DNA of 64,000 nucleotides from Colias croceus (GCF_905220415.1 NC_059541.1:11792501-11856500); one strand, 5' to 3'; positions 1 to 13,420 are shown, counted from the first letter of the stretch. Made by a program: numbers and translations. Notes: generated by a model not told the origin, from the letters alone.

Positions 1-251
1 AGCAATACGGCGAGTACTAGTTGAAGGAACTTCTTCTACTTCTGTCAATATTAGACGATCATCGACTGATCTAAGCCTTCCTATTCGATTTCCAATTCTA
101 GGAATACGACCTTCATGGTATGCGTTATTTACTCTGAGAAAAAATCGGTGATCAGGATAGCAATCCCGATTGGGATAACGCTCACGATAAACACGTGTTG
201 TTGTCGAGCATTTCCATCACTGAGCCCATAAATAAAAACATTTTTCTGCAT
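1..251 (-). pseudogene. Edge fragment of a transposon-associated helix-turn-helix protein (DUF4817-like)
   Basis: Reading the minus strand, a VFIYGLSDGNAR stretch is followed, after a frame change near 190-200, by VYRERYPNRDCYPDHRFF and then RSVDDRLILTEVEEVPSTST running off the window edge. This order (MYG/GLS-DGN, RERYPNR, a VEEVP-STR segment) is what I know from the N-terminal helix-turn-helix region of insect transposon-linked proteins annotated as DUF4817. The frame change makes it a broken copy. The DNA-binding role is inferred from the family, and the rest of the gene is outside the window. Confidence 0.5.
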
Positions 252-1430
252 ATTCACATGGAGTGTACGTATTAGGCATTTTTCTTCAAAAAACCAAAGT
301 CGAACAACATCCAAATCACAAGCAAAATCAGTGTCCAATTCAATCGCACTTCAACAAAGAATAATATCGTAATGACGGATTCAAGCTAAACACGCGTGTA
401 GTTCCGAGCTATAAGCAAGTCACTGAAATAGTTGAAAGTCAAAGAAAATAATAGTGGGTTCAAGTATCGTCTATGATTGGCCAGAAACAATACAAAATAA
501 TTCCAGCGCGCGCCCATAAAGGCAATGATTCTCGGAATAACTTAATGAGTTGACTACCTGGTAATTTCTAATTTGAATGTTGAACGCCAATTTAACATTT
601 TTTTAAATACTTTATACCACACAATTATACCTTTTTGTAATTTGTATGAGATGTAGAAGTTTTTAAAACAAAGTTCCACAGGGTCACCATACATTTTTTT
701 TACACCAGCTTTGTTCAAACTTCAGTCCGTAAATTTTTAAAACGTAAAATTTTACCTACTTTTTGGTCTAATTTTGTTGTTGTTGTTAATTATGCTTGAG
801 TATCATTTTAATTAGGAAGACTTATGTATTCTTAACAACCTTGAACAAAAAAATAAGAATAAAATAAAAACAGAAATGGTAAAAGTTCATATTAAGCTTA
901 CGTGGATGATATTTTTATCAAATTTTGAAAATAAAGCATAAATCAAAAACTATATTATGGTTTAGGACAATAAATTTTAGTATTTTTGTTAGATAATAAG
1001 CCCCTCTACTCCCCATAACCCGTTGGTCCACTACTTACGGGACACCCTGTATATGTCATCGACTCACCGCTATAGAGGCGAAACTTTGTAAATATTTTGC
1101 TTACCTATTACTTATCAATTAAGAACAATCAATGTAACAAAAAAAAATGATACATAGGTAATTTATTTTCATCTTTCATGATTTAACTTTTTTTTCAAAT
1201 AATATCCACAGTACAATATTTTTTAAATGTGTAAAATTATTTTTTTCCACTATAAAAATTTATCTAATATTACTATCTAAACATCTTTCATACCAAGTAG
1301 AAAAATTATAAATATATCTGTATATTTCTTTGCATATTTTTTTGCATAAGTAGAATAGAATCTAATAAAATGTTAAGAAATATAATTTTTATTACATTGC
1401 AACTATCCGAACATTAAAATGGTGACGTGA
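252..1430. other. AT-rich intergenic stretch, no gene seen
   Basis: No coding exon with splice signals is visible. A GGGACACCCTGTAT string at about 1041-1054 matches the inner ends of the CAGGGTGTCCC foldback elements elsewhere in the window, so a remnant of such an element is likely. The GC content rises just before the Sec61 gamma 5' exon (about 1430-1590), which marks the probable promoter side of that gene. Confidence 0.5.
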
Positions 1431-1678
1431 CGTGCTGTATCGAGACGTGGCTGACGTTTTCAATTTTGGATTGTTTTGTCATTTGCATTTCACAAACGTT
1501 CAGCCACGAATTGTACGATTTTTGCGAGTTGATAGGCGGATTAATTATTTGTGGTTATTCTGTTCCACTGTACATATCTAATTAATAGGTAAGTGTGTAA
1601 TAAATAATATCGGAGAGAATGATATATAAGACTTTTGTTACATCGGTGTTAACATTTGTTAATTCTTATTTTCAGAAA

Positions 1679-2884
1679 ATGGATCAAATCGTAAAGTTTG
1701 TAGAGCCAGGCAGGCAATTCGCCAAGGATTCTATCAGATTAGTCAGAAGGTGCACAAAGCCTGACAGAAAAGGTATGTACAATTAGATCTAGATTCTAGA
1801 CAATACGATTCTTAGTGGTGATTGTTCCAGAAATGTTGTGTATGGTATACGTACTTACTACGAAGCATAATATTACCGTTGTTGCGCTGGCACTAGGCCA
1901 CTCACTCCTTGGAGTATTTTTGAATTAGATTCTATTCTTACATGATCAAATGTGAAATCCATGAGTATCTTGTTACATATTCTTTTGCATTTGTAAGACT
2001 TTCACATTTGTGATTGAGTTGTGTTTAATTTAGATAAATATTCCTACATATAGTTTATTGTAGCATTGACTTACAAGGTATTTAAAATTATGCAGTGCCA
2101 AAAACTATTAATTTGTGTCATGATTTAGCAGCTGTGGTCTGTTATTTTTATATTGGGTGAATATAAGCTATAAGTAAGTTAGGTTGATAAAATTTAACCT
2201 ATGTCATAGTAATACTAGTCATCTAATTGAGTCTAATGTTTAATTATTAATAAAATTATAAGAACTCTCTTATATTTATCTAATTAGTAAGAAATAACTT
2301 GTCTGTTTCATTCAAATATTAAACTACTAGCTTACCGCCCGCGGCTTCGCCCGCTATGTCTAAAACCTAATAAATTATATACTAAAACCTTCCTCTTGAC
2401 TCACTCTATCTATTAAAAAAAAAAAACGCATCAAAATCCGTTGCGTAGTTTTAAAGATTTAAGCATACAAATGGACATAAGGACAGAGAAAGAGACTTTG
2501 TTTTATACTATGTAGTGATAAGCTATTTATGTAATAAAAGTTATTATAGCTTCAAGTATCATGCACAAGATTTTTGCAAGAAATATGATAATATGTTTTT
2601 TAATCATTGGCTTAATAGTTTGGCACTTACAAAAATAATATCAATGAAACACATGTTAAATATTAGACAGAGTTATTAGTCTTATTCTGATAGTTTACAA
2701 TATTTTTTGATAATATTTTTAATTCACAATAATTTATACAACAGCACTATATATTTGTATTTCTTTTCCAGAATTCCAAAAGATCGCCATCGCTACAGCT
2801 ATAGGTTTCTGCATCATGGGCTTCATCGGTTTCTTCGTAAAGCTGATACACATTCCCATCAATAACATTATTGTCGGCTCATAG
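1679..2884 (+). CDS. Sec61gamma: Protein transport protein Sec61 subunit gamma
   Basis: Two coding exons, 1679-1772 and 2772-2884, join in phase 1 (GT-AG, donor GTATGT, acceptor TTTTCCAG) to give 68 residues, the usual length of the family. The product is the small tail-anchored subunit of the Sec61 translocon, which moves nascent proteins across or into the ER membrane. The cytosolic part contains VKFVEPGRQFAKDSIRLVRR and KPDRKEFQKIA; one hydrophobic segment (about residues 35-60, with IGFCIMGFIGFFVKL) spans the membrane and the chain ends NNIIVGS. A 5' UTR intron is likely at 1589-1675 (TAG/GTAAGT to TTTTCAG), placing the acceptor 3 nt before the ATG. A poly(A) signal AATAAA lies at 2986-2991. 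The gene is convergent with the next one. Confidence 0.96.
2337..2518 (-). mobile_element. Non-autonomous Helitron, family A, inside the Sec61 gamma intron
   Basis: Read on the minus strand the element starts TCACTACATAG next to an A and ends GGCGGTAAGCTAG followed by T. These are Helitron hallmarks: 5' TC, a GC-rich hairpin before 3' CTAG, and insertion between A and T. A second copy, with an insertion, lies at 14157-15063. No coding capacity. The family has the AAATCCGTTGCGTAG type of inner motif seen in many lepidopteran repeats. Confidence 0.75.
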
Positions 2885-2991
2885 ACTGTGTAGACTTAGC
2901 TTTAGTTGTAACTTATCTTTAAGCCCCCGACGTGTCTAAGTTAACTCTCACTGTCATTTTATTTCATCCATACAAATTTTATTAGAATAAA

Positions 2992-3386
2992 TTATTTCAT
3001 TTTTATAGTCATTGTTTCATTTAATTTGTGTACTATAATTATTTCATGTTGTCTATTAATTGTATGTATATTCTTGTTTTAAAGTAATGAAAATTAAATT
3101 TTATTTCTCTACATACATAAATTTCAGGTTCATTTATTCAATACAAAGTATCACCTCTATCATGTTGAAAAACATTGAACATACACTTCTAATATATCTT
3201 TTAAAACTTAGAAAAAAGATTTTTTAAATGAACACATCTTTGACAAATTGAGAGTTTCAGTTTGCACTGCAACGATTGCACTGTATGCACTGTATATTAT
3301 TTAAATGATTTTAGATACTTTTATTCATCCCAAATTTAAACGAAAATTAGGCATTCAAAATAAAATATCCAAATTAAAACAACAAT
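2992..3386. other. Convergent intergenic spacer
   Basis: The spacer lies between the Sec61 gamma poly(A) site (AATAAA 2986-2991) and the glycine N-methyltransferase poly(A) signal on the other strand (TTTATT at 3387-3392, AATAAA on the minus strand). It is AT-rich, with no open reading frame or repeat that I can recognise. Confidence 0.6.
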
Positions 3387-3415
3387 TTTATTAACAAATT
3401 TAACCTATTTACAAG

Positions 3416-6400
3416 CTAAAGTTTCTTCATAACGTGGATATAATACGCGGGCTCGGGCACTTGTGACAGCTCTTTGAAGTCTGCGTAAATGTCATGTTTC
3501 GCACGGTTTTTGAACGCTTCGTCTAGCATCTGCGTGAATCTGTTCAGCTTGTGCGGGTAGTAGCAGAGACGGAATTCACTGGAATGGAATGAGGAGAATT
3601 AATAATAAGTAAGAGCCAGCGCGCAGGAGCAACTTTGTCCCCGCAACTATTTTGTCTCTCCCATCAATTTGTATGGGGAGTTGCGTTGCTACGTGCGCGC
3701 ACTTTCATACTAGCCCATGGGTGGGAGAGACAAAATAGTTGCGGAGACAAAGTTACTCGTGCGCGCTGGCTCTAACTCTGCGTAGTTTTCAAAGAAGACA
3801 AGCATATAATATGGTAACTAGTCATTGAAAATGATACTTTAATTAGACTATCTAGTTTCCTTCATCAAATATATTATACATTAAAAGAGGTTTCATTTGT
3901 TTTGCATAGAAACGGAATAAACATACAAAATAAATAACTTAATTTTTTAGGAGACAATATTATATTGTAATAATGTTTTATTTTTATGAAACATTATTTT
4001 AGAGGCTGTGACGCATTATATTAGAAAGTTCAATTAGCACGTGAGCTCATTAATCTCGAGCAATTACCTAATGTGTAATTAACCTACGAGTTACGTTATT
4101 TATAAATATTCTGGATAATCATTTTTTTAACCGACATTAAAAAAAGGAGGAGGTTATCAATTCGGCCGGTATATTTTTATGTTTGTATACGGAATTTTGG
4201 AAAATAAGTCTGAAATTGACGAATATTATCAGAATATAATTATTATGTTAAAACCCAATTCGATTGTAAGTAGGTACTTACTACTTAACTTTGTACCTAC
4301 TTAGGTACTCATTTTCAGGTAATGTGTAGTTATAAAAGCTTCTAAAAGAATTATATCTTTCATAATATAAAAAAAAATTGACACAATAATGCAATACCTC
4401 CTTTGTGACACATCTCCGTTCTCTGTGGGGCAGATGCAATAGTCCAAAGCGACGAGTTCAGGTTTCCCGCGCACCACCAACACAGATGTTTTGATGTCAA
4501 CTGGATATTTGCTCTGAAGTAAAAAGGGCAAATAATTAGTAAAAATAACAGAGAAAAATATTGGCAGCAAGAAAAGAAATAATTGAAATTTAGATTCCTT
4601 GCATAGGTATTGCATTACATATATCCAAATCATAAAGCCTTTTAGAATGAACCAATTTTCTAATAATTTGCTCGTGTGCTTGGCAGGCGTTTATTTTTGT
4701 CATTTATATCTTCACCTTATTCTCTATTAAAATAATATACTTTTTACAAATTCTTTAATTAAATATTATTCCATAAAATATCCTCACATTATAATAAATA
4801 GAATGGCCTGGAGTAGCGCCACTGTCGATCATGGCGTCATAATTTCTGTGGTCTATAAACAAAAGACCGCCGGGTTTCAGAACTTTCGCGAAATTCTCTA
4901 AGCACATCTTCTGTGTTCTTTGGTCCTCGTAGTCGTCTAGAAGATGGGCGAAAGAGTTTCCTAGGCAAATAACTGCGTCGAATTTAGCGCCTGGCAGGAA
5001 TGAGTCGACGTCTTGAGGCAGGGTTTCCCAGGAAGCTTCTTCGATTACTGAAAATATTAAAAAAAGGTAATTAGAAAATAAAAGTAAAAAGAATAGAATC
5101 AATTGACGGTTAAAAAAATAAGTTGCAATATTAAGTACAACAAAAGGAGTCGCAGTCCGGGATCGATAATCGATTTATTTGTTGACAGATCTACCATTCT
5201 GAGCACAGAGCAATTATTTAAGCAACAAAACTGTTATTATAAGAACGAAGTTTATATTCATGTAATGCAATATAATTTTATTGGTTATCGATCTCTTATT
5301 TTACACATATATTAACATTAATTTGATAATTCATACCTGGGAACAATTTTTGTTTATCTGAGAACGAAAATATTTCGTGGTGATAGATCTATTTATTAGG
5401 TGATACAACTTGATGACAAATATAAATTTTGGTGATAGAAAATATAGTTCCCATATAATACCTAATAATAAATAATAATTAATGGATCAATTCTTAAAGA
5501 ATACAAAAAAATCTCCAATTTGAGGCGGTAGTCGAACCGGTCTTTTGCCAAACCGTGCCAACAAAAAAATGTGGTTAAATAAAAAAAAAAAACTTACCCC
5601 ACTCATCATACCGCGGATCCTTTCTCTTCTCCCATCGCGCTTTGAGCGCATGTTTCAGCATCTTGTCCGACGCGTCCACCGATACAACTTTGAAGCCCTC
5701 GTCTACTAGCATCATTGAATCTATACTGGAAAGAAAATTTTATAGTCTTTATTAATAACTTATAATTGCTGTAAAAGTACCTAGGAGGACAGATTATATA
5801 ATAAGTACTATACAGGGTGTCCCACTAGGCACTATTGGTAGGTATACTAAGCGCGAAGGACCTTGTATTTTACATACACTGATCACGTAAAAAATACTTA
5901 AACAACAAAATTACGTCAATTTTTTTTTGCCAAATTTTTCCTGAAAATCCATGTTTTCTCCTCTAACTTCGCGCAGCCGGAATATACCGCTTCTCTAATA
6001 TGAGCATTCTGTCTATGAGAACATAATCTTAAACGATAGGTCACGTGCTGTTGGCAAAGTTGGGCGTTATGGGTGAACACTGTACCTACACATAGAATTT
6101 TAAGAATTCGTCTATTTGAAAAAGAATGCGTCTGGAATTTTATAAGTATTTATTACGTTCTCAACTTCTCAGCGTATGCAAAACTATCACCTCCTTTGAG
6201 CTATACCAACAGTGGGACACCCTGTATAGGAATACCTATTTGTAGTAGAGTAGTAACTACCTTGTAGTAATAAAAGTGGATCGATAGATGTAAATATAGG
6301 TAAGTACCTATATGAAACTGTTTGTACTAGCTTATATGAATAATAATTATTAATAGTGTATGTTTTAACTGTAGGTATATCTAACAATTACAAACGTGAT

Positions 6401-7728
6401 GACAAAAACATTAATAATGACGCCGTACTTATCACATAGTTACATATTTGTGAAAAACAATAGTTATATTTTAATATTATGTAGTGATTACCTATTGCGG
6501 ATTGAGAAAATATGATAAAAAATTCGATTATTTTAAAATTAAACAAATCATGTTATCTCTACAATTTGGATTGTTTTATTAAAGCAGAATTAATAGCAAT
6601 AACAACATGATATAGTTATAATACTTACGGTAATTTATCAATTAATATTGATAAACTACCATTTGAATTCTATGGAATATTTTCAACTTTTTTGGCGTCC
6701 CAAGTCACTGTCATTTATAGGTAATAAAAAAAAAATAATGAAAATCTGTAACTAAGTAGTATTGAAAAATTCTACGCACTTATTTGTTTTTATTATAGAA
6801 ATTAGAAACTAACTTAACAAGGTTCTTTTGCTTGGATATAATCAAAATTAACAATTTACATGATAATATTATGTTATTGGGTATTGTTTTCATTTGCAAA
6901 GCGATTATGCGTTCGTAACTAAGGTTCTTATCTACTGATCGAACCTACAACCTATATGTCAGCATAAATAGTATCATCAACCACTGCGTCATACATCAAC
7001 TGCATACACAAAAATATTTTGCAAGATAAGTGCATTTAACGACAAGATAATACATATTATTATCTTTAAGAAATACGACCTTATTGAGATAACAGATTTG
7101 TTTCCGATTCATTTATTTTCAATAAATATTTAACAGACTACTTATTGTTGACATTTTATAATATCATTAACCAGATTTGGTAATTTTTGTAATCATTTAG
7201 TTACTAAAAGCGCGCCAAAGTCGTACCCAAATTACTCTTTATTCTTTACATGCTTTCACCCCTAAAGCTTTCATGTTGCCAGCAGCAAAAAGTAACGGTG
7301 TTAATAAAAAATTGAAAGGCAAAGGCTGATAAACAGCTCTCTTTGATTTCCGAACTTAAATAATTGGAAGTAATAGCTGTGAATCTTTTTCATGCGTGTA
7401 CACTGTACATTTTGTAAGACTACTAAATAGTAGCTGTAAGACATTACTACTAGACGTTATGTTATGATAAGATTTTTCATTAATTTTTTATTTACATAAT
7501 ACTCTTTAAAATAACTTACCCTGTACCACAAGCAGCATCCAGCACATTAACGCAGCCGTGTTTCCTCAATATACCAGTGAGAAAGTCCTTATAATTTTGG
7601 GTTCTCTGGTTGCTGTCTCCAATGTACTTCTTCCATATCCTCGCGGCTATGCCATCCGCGTACTGATCCTTGACACCCTCTGAAGGGATGCCTTGGGACC
7701 TGGAGTGGAATACTTTGTCCGCTGCCAT
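3416..7728 (-). CDS. Gnmt: Glycine N-methyltransferase (five coding exons)
   Basis: Coding exons on the minus strand are 7520-7728, 5598-5725, 4788-5047, 4398-4513 and 3416-3578; phases agree at every junction and give 291 residues, against about 295 in vertebrate GNMT. The enzyme transfers a methyl group from S-adenosylmethionine to glycine, making sarcosine and buffering the SAM/SAH ratio in the cytosol. Visible landmarks are SQGIPSEGVKDQYADG near the N-terminus, the SAM-binding motif VLDAACGTG at the exon 1/2 boundary, VVSVDASDKMLKHAL, FDAVICLGNSFAH, PGGLLFIDHRNYD, and the C-terminal PAYYIHVMKKL. All introns are GT-AG. The ATG at 7728 lies 5 nt inside its exon, and the acceptor at 7734-7735 implies an upstream non-coding exon. 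A poly(A) signal is at 3387-3392. No defect was seen. Confidence 0.95.
3612..3773. repeat. Foldback MITE, AGAGCCAGCGCGC family, copy 1
   Basis: The ends are inverted copies of each other (AGAGCCAGCGCGCA at the left, GCGCGCTGGCTCT at the right) and the inner arms repeat GCAACTATTTTGTCTCTCCC and its reverse complement. It lies in the last intron of the methyltransferase gene. A second copy is at 49698-49860. There is no coding capacity; the target duplication is unclear. Confidence 0.75.
5813..6224. repeat. MITE with CAGGGTGTCCCACT terminal inverted repeats
   Basis: CAGGGTGTCCCACT at the left and AGTGGGACACCCTG at the right are perfect inverted ends, each flanked by TA (5811-5812, 6225-6226). 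A TA duplication suggests a Tc1/mariner-type non-autonomous element. It sits in the first coding intron of the methyltransferase gene and has no open frame of interest. Confidence 0.7.
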
Positions 7729-7736
7729 GTTGGCTG

Positions 7737-10462
7737 GAAATCGAGAAAAAATTTCAACACATCAGATTCAGATTATTATTTATTATATATATTTTAGAGA
7801 TAAGATATATTTTTTCTTTATTTTTCCTTATTGATTACATCTATGACTAGATTATAATATGTTCTACATAGGTATTCAGATTAGAAATGTTGATCTCACT
7901 CAAGTACCAACTCAACGCGGTTTCTTTGCTAGGTAGTTAGGTAGTTACCTATTAACTCCTATTAAAATTTTATGATAATTTAAATATGATAAATGGATTT
8001 TTAATCTATTTTGCAAAGTAAATGTTAGTAAAATGCACTGAAGAAGGTTTAAAAAGAAGCCATCTGAATAATCGAGATTTTTGTATGGAGCCATAAATAA
8101 TCACTATGCGAGAGCGATAAGACCGACAAAACTGTTACTTTATCACAATTTCTATTTTAGGTTTCTTCATGTATTGTGTTAAAGTACAAAGTGATATGAG
8201 AAGTAATATTTATTCATCATCTATACGTATAATAAAATCGTTGGAAAACTCAAAACTGTAAATTGAATATTTTTTAAAGGAATCGCAATTCGCAACCTAT
8301 TTGGGTCGCGATCTTCAATCCATATCGAAGCCAAAAACATATTTTTCTACATTTTTTTTCAGTTTGTCTGTATGTTTATCCGGGCTAAACTCAATTAGTA
8401 CTCCATGGATTTACTTCCTTGCATGAATATTAATATTACTAACAGGTCGGGTCATCATATAGGCTAGGTATATTATATTATCATCACGCTAAACCAATAT
8501 TTAATCAAAAATACAATTCGGAGTTTAACTGTTGCATATTTCTCTGAAAGTGTTCATAGTATTATCTGCCATTACTGTCATTAAATTAATATTTTGTGAG
8601 AGATACATGGCACATTAATTAATTTTCCCCGAAAGCTCTCACTAGTCTCACTACACGTGGATCAATAACATTTCTTATGACGTAATGTTTTCATGTTATT
8701 GTAACGAGTAACGACAATATTATTAGATAATAAATCCAGATTTAACCGGATGCTGGGTCTGACACCAATGTAATGAATCTACGAGCAAAGATAATAACTT
8801 CCTTAATATCAATTAATTATTTAGGTATAGTCATTACCTATGATGATAGTGACATGCAGTTTTGGTTCCCATCTCATCTAAGTAGTTATTTATCATTTTA
8901 ATGCTAAAACAACAGTTTTATTTTTATCGTCTAGACTTAATAAAAGTTTACATGTGTATGATATCAGTGTTTAAAATTGAATGACGTGTATCGTTAACAA
9001 CTTTCTAATGACTCTGCAGTCTAAATCATAAACAAACGGGCATATAGTATATGTATAATGTTTTATAGACTTGTATACTACCCACTAACCACTGCCATAG
9101 TATGGCACATAGGTACCTAAGGTCATATGTATAGATATAGGTAATTTCGCCTCTTAGTAAACCATTAAAATTTTAGCTATCAAATGATGTAATTTATAGT
9201 ACCTAAGTACCTACACATCTTCTGAAAGTTCCATTAAGAACGGCATTAATTTTTATTTGTTGAACACCTAGAAAATAGTAAGTAGTATAGTAACTAGTAT
9301 AACATTGCCTGAATTGGCAGTTTAAAGAATTTTAAAAAACATTGTACTTCAAAACATCAATCAATATCATAGGAGATTGAAATATTTGTCGTGTGTTTTC
9401 CTGACGTACCTACCTACATATTTGCATTATCATGATTCAAGAGCACAATATCGCGATAACAACAAACGGCAATTAAAAAGAGCGAAGTCGAGTACCAAGA
9501 CTGCTCTACAAATTGTTTTGTTTTCGTTAAAACAGTCATGCGTTAATTTATATAATTCCCATAGTCATTCAGCAGATAGGTAAGGTACATAATGCTGCGA
9601 TATGTAAAAAATAAACTTTTTATAAAACACTAGCTGCTCCGCGCGGTTTCACCCCCGTGGCTCTCCTCCTGTTACCCGTAGCGTGATGAAATATAGCCTA
9701 TAACCTTCCTCGATAAATGGGCTATCTAACACCGAAAGAATTTTTCAAATCGGACTAGTTCCCGAGATTAGTGCGTTCAAACAAACAAACAAACAAACTC
9801 TTCAGCTTTATAATATTAGTATAGATAACGTTTTTTTAGGATGGTAGAGAGTAGGAGTAGAGACTAATAGATTACTGAATAGTTAGGTCCTAATGAAACT
9901 ATAATAATTTTATATCATATTAACTGGTATTTTGCCAATTTGAAGCATGTGTTTATAATTAAAGTATCCAAACTATATAATAAATAAACACTATGGGTGT
10001 TATCAGTTATCGGTATAAATTACAGTTATCTGTTAGAAAACAAACCTATAGTTATTATTTTTCTCAATAATATGTGATACTACTTAGGCATTTCATGATT
10101 TGTTTTACAAAAATTTAAATAATTTTATTTCTCACGTTCTTCCATATATGTACCTAGTTTCTTAGGAGTTACTACATTCTTTGATAAACACGAAGATTTA
10201 ATCAACTCTACATAATTTCAAATAACGACTGCTTTATTTATTTTCTTAACAACTAACTAACTGGTTTTCTATTTTTTTAATAGAATTCCATCACGACTAT
10301 CTTAAATTTGTAATAATATGTTTAATACATAGGTACCGCATAATGCGATTAACTGTAATATACCTATCCATCTAACAGTATTATTACCGCGATGTTAGAT
10401 CGTGCATGATAATTAAATGTGTACCTAAAATAATATTTAAATAGAACAAAGAATCAACTTAC
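7737..10462. other. Probable 5' UTR intron of the methyltransferase gene
   Basis: A good acceptor just upstream of the ATG exon (7734-7735) and a GTAAGT donor at 10457-10462 on the minus strand bracket about 2.7 kb of AT-rich sequence. No coding exon is visible. One Helitron (9630-9825) lies in it. Confidence 0.45.
9630..9825 (-). mobile_element. Non-autonomous Helitron, family B, copy 1
   Basis: On the minus strand it begins TCTATACTAATATTATAAAG after an A and ends GGAGCAGCTAG before a T. It contains an (AAAC)n run and the phrase TTAGTGCGTTC/ATCGGACTAGTTCC on the plus strand. Relatives are at 44762-44926 and 50357-50498. Assignment to Helitrons rests on the TC/CTAG ends and the A-T target. 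Confidence 0.75.
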
Positions 10463-10600
10463 AGCTATAATTGTGATTATTTCACGAGAGTAATATTATA
10501 ATGTAATTCGTCACTTGTGATATAATAACAAGACTACAGGTTAAGGCGAACGCGGGCGAGCGTCTGCTAAATGTAAAAACATTGCATGGTTTATAAAAAC
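10463..10600 (-). promoter_or_regulatory. Probable non-coding exon 1 and core promoter of the methyltransferase gene
   Basis: A GTAAGT donor at 10457-10462 (minus strand) would end a short non-coding exon beginning near 10560. A TATA-like TTTATAAA lies at 10590-10597, about 30 bp upstream of that point on the minus strand. Beyond it lies a GC-rich patch. The start site is inferred from spacing only. Confidence 0.4.
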
Positions 10601-12600
10601 CGGCCGCTCATATGTGAATGATGTAATAATTTTCATCCCTTGCGTTCGAAGTGTTGTTATAATAATATGATATATCACTGTCTTTCTCCGGTATTTTCTG
10701 AAGAAATACTTGATGTATGATACTTAGCTGTTAGAATGATCGTTTATAGGTGCTTGAATTATTTGAACATTTTGGACCTCTGTAATGGATTTTTGTCTAC
10801 GTGTGTTTTTACATATTATTTTTAAATTATGTAATAACTTATAACATCGTTTGTTTTAGAAACATGATAAGGTAAAGTAAGAGCAGTTGGTTATTATATT
10901 TTATGCTAGTTTGCTTTTGAATGTACTTACTTAAGTAATTCTGTAGGGAAAAAAACTATTAACATAAAAATTTGAGTGAACTAACTAACCGTTTCATAAT
11001 ATTTGGTTTACTATATTTCCTTTAATAAAATAAAGTCTTGCAGTCTTTACGCTCTGTAAGCTGTAACTAAGTAACGTAAAAAGCGTGCCAAATTAATTAT
11101 TAGGCAAGAAAATTATTTCCGCTCCATAGTGACGGTTGGATCGTGCTGGTTATCAATTGCAAAAACAACGAGATATTTGTCTGACCCGCGAGGTGATAAA
11201 CTGTTATCCACACGTTAAGTATATCACTGTTAGCTGTTAGTCACATTATTATTGTGTTCGTGAAAAAACAAAATCGTTTTTTTTAGTGGGGCAGATTTTT
11301 AGTTGCGTATGGTAAAATTATTCGTTTTGCTTATGAGTGCCTGAGTTTTCGAAACTTTTACCTGCATAGAAGTTTGTTATGATAAATACTTAAATCACTC
11401 TATAATATTATACCTAACTACCTATATTGGAATGCAGCTACGACAAAAATATCATCTAGTCTAGATACAATTAATTTTATAGTTATCACACTCTTGAGTT
11501 CCGACTGTTCCGAGCACTAATTTGATGATTTCTTAACGATATTATGTATAGTGTAGCGTTAAACATCCTGAATTCGTAATACACTGTATAATATTTAATA
11601 ATGTGTGAAATGGTAATAGAGGCTCTATTAACTATTATTTAAAAAATACTAGGTATGTACAGAAGTTTGATAATTCCTTAACTAGATGGCGTTATACATA
11701 TTTTACTTGCACACACATTTAGGTATTTTAAATAGGTAGGTATATAAGCAAACTAATTCAGATAGATAATTTAAAATAATTCAGATTCATATCTACCCAA
11801 TTAGTTAATTTCTGCTCAATTTATCTTTCTTTTCATTGTCAATTTAATTATTTTTTATGCCTTTTCACGTTTTCTGTATTTTAATAACCTGCATTTTGTT
11901 ATAATACTAAAACTTATATACCTACTACCTAGTAGTTTTGATCTGTTAAAATTTAAATTACAACTATTGCATTAAATTATAGCCATACATACGGGATTTT
12001 TTTTTCATGAAATTAGGTAATTATTCATCTAATCTCACTAAGTAGTGAGTATGGTAAATGTTAAATAGTAAAAAAAGGGAGAAATTTCTTAAAATAAAAA
12101 CAAATTTGTACATGTCGAATATTTTTATTATTCACTAGCTGCCTCCCGCGACTCCGTCCGCGCGGATGTCGGTCTCCACTCTCCATTTTGAACTGGGAAG
12201 ACGTTTCTCACTAAAAATATTAGATGATCACTCTCGCTCGCCACACTGAGAGAAAAAATTTCGGCGTAATTAATAGCAATGTTATTAAATGGCGTTATAA
12301 TCAAATTTTATCAATTCCTATGTATTTTTAATGAAAACTACAAAATAATTTAATTTCAAGTACAGTTTATTAATTTCGCAATATAATACCAATAAACGGG
12401 TTTTATTAAATGTCGAAAATAATATTCTTTACTTGGGATTGCAGGATTTTACATGTACCTAAATATTCCTTGAATTTGTAGGTACTGTACTAATATCAAG
12501 AGGTACAGATTAGTAATGATTATAAAAGGTTTTACTAAAGTGACCAATTACAATAAACTATAATATCTAATCAGTAATCATTCACATGGTAACTCAATGT
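10601..12600. other. Intergenic AT-rich stretch with one paralogous segment
   Basis: No gene is visible. Positions 11882-12135 match 41597-41850 closely (both contain AACCTGCATTTTGTTATAAT, a CATACATACGGGATTTTT run and a GTACATGTCGAA block). That second site is just 3' of the zinc-finger gene, so this is a segmental duplication. It is followed at 12136-12175 by the GC-rich end of a Helitron of family C (CTAGCTGCCTCCCGCGACTC). Confidence 0.6.
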
Positions 12601-12609
12601 AGGTATCTA

Positions 12610-13420
12610 ATATGGCATTTCTTATTTCTATAATTTGTGAACTTGTAATTAGAACGTGTTTTATTTTTCCCTCTAGAAGTAAACTATTATTTGTCATTAC
12701 AGCTATTAGTGTTTATATATTATACCTTTTCTTGGAATTAGTAGGTAAAGTACAGTACCTACCTTTTCTTGGATTTTACAGAGATGTGGTCAAGACACGA
12801 ACCTTGTCTAGTCGGAAGTGTTATTGCAGGCGCCAGATCGAATTCTGAGACTAAGCATAGGTATTCCTGTCACCAGAGATTATCAGACGATTCCAAAATA
12901 TCGATATTATTGTCACCTGCTAGGACAATATATTGATTATTTATACTAGAGAGGTGCCTGTCCAGCGATGTGAGGAACATTGAGGGATTTCTAAACGAAG
13001 GGGAGCGATAAATACCTAGTACATACGTAGTATATTATTATTAGTCTGTGCTAGTACCTATACAGACCTTTTTGTCAACAATAAGTTGTAAACAGTTTGT
13101 ATCGTCGATGGGAGGTTCTGAAACCCTAACACAAAGACCATCCCGTACGTACATCACAACACCACCATTTTGATTAATACCTAATTGTAGTAGTTTTATA
13201 TGCTGTGTAATTTTGCAATAATGGAATTTGAGAATATTTACTAAGCCAACATTCATTAAGTATTATGACATCATAAAATAGTTTTAAACGCTGCAAAGAA
13301 ATTATAAAATTATCATAATTTTTGTTAATACTACGTATACCTATTGAATGAAAGAACTTTGAAATTATAGTCACTTGTAAGAAAAGATTTACAACAATCG
13401 ATGTTAGAAACGGCATGACA
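12610..13420 (-). pseudogene. LINE ORF2 endonuclease fragment
   Basis: Minus-strand frames give DVIILNECWLSKYSQI, INQNGGVVMYVRDGL, GIYRSPSFRNPSMF, IVLAGDNNIDILES, LAPAITLPTRQGSCLDHI and a weak C-terminal VTNNSLLL. These are the successive motifs of an apurinic-type LINE endonuclease (catalytic E in NECWL, GDNNID, the TRQGSCLDHI block). Frames change several times, so the protein is dead. The same motifs occur in order in the intact ORF2 at 52994-55948. Confidence 0.7.
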
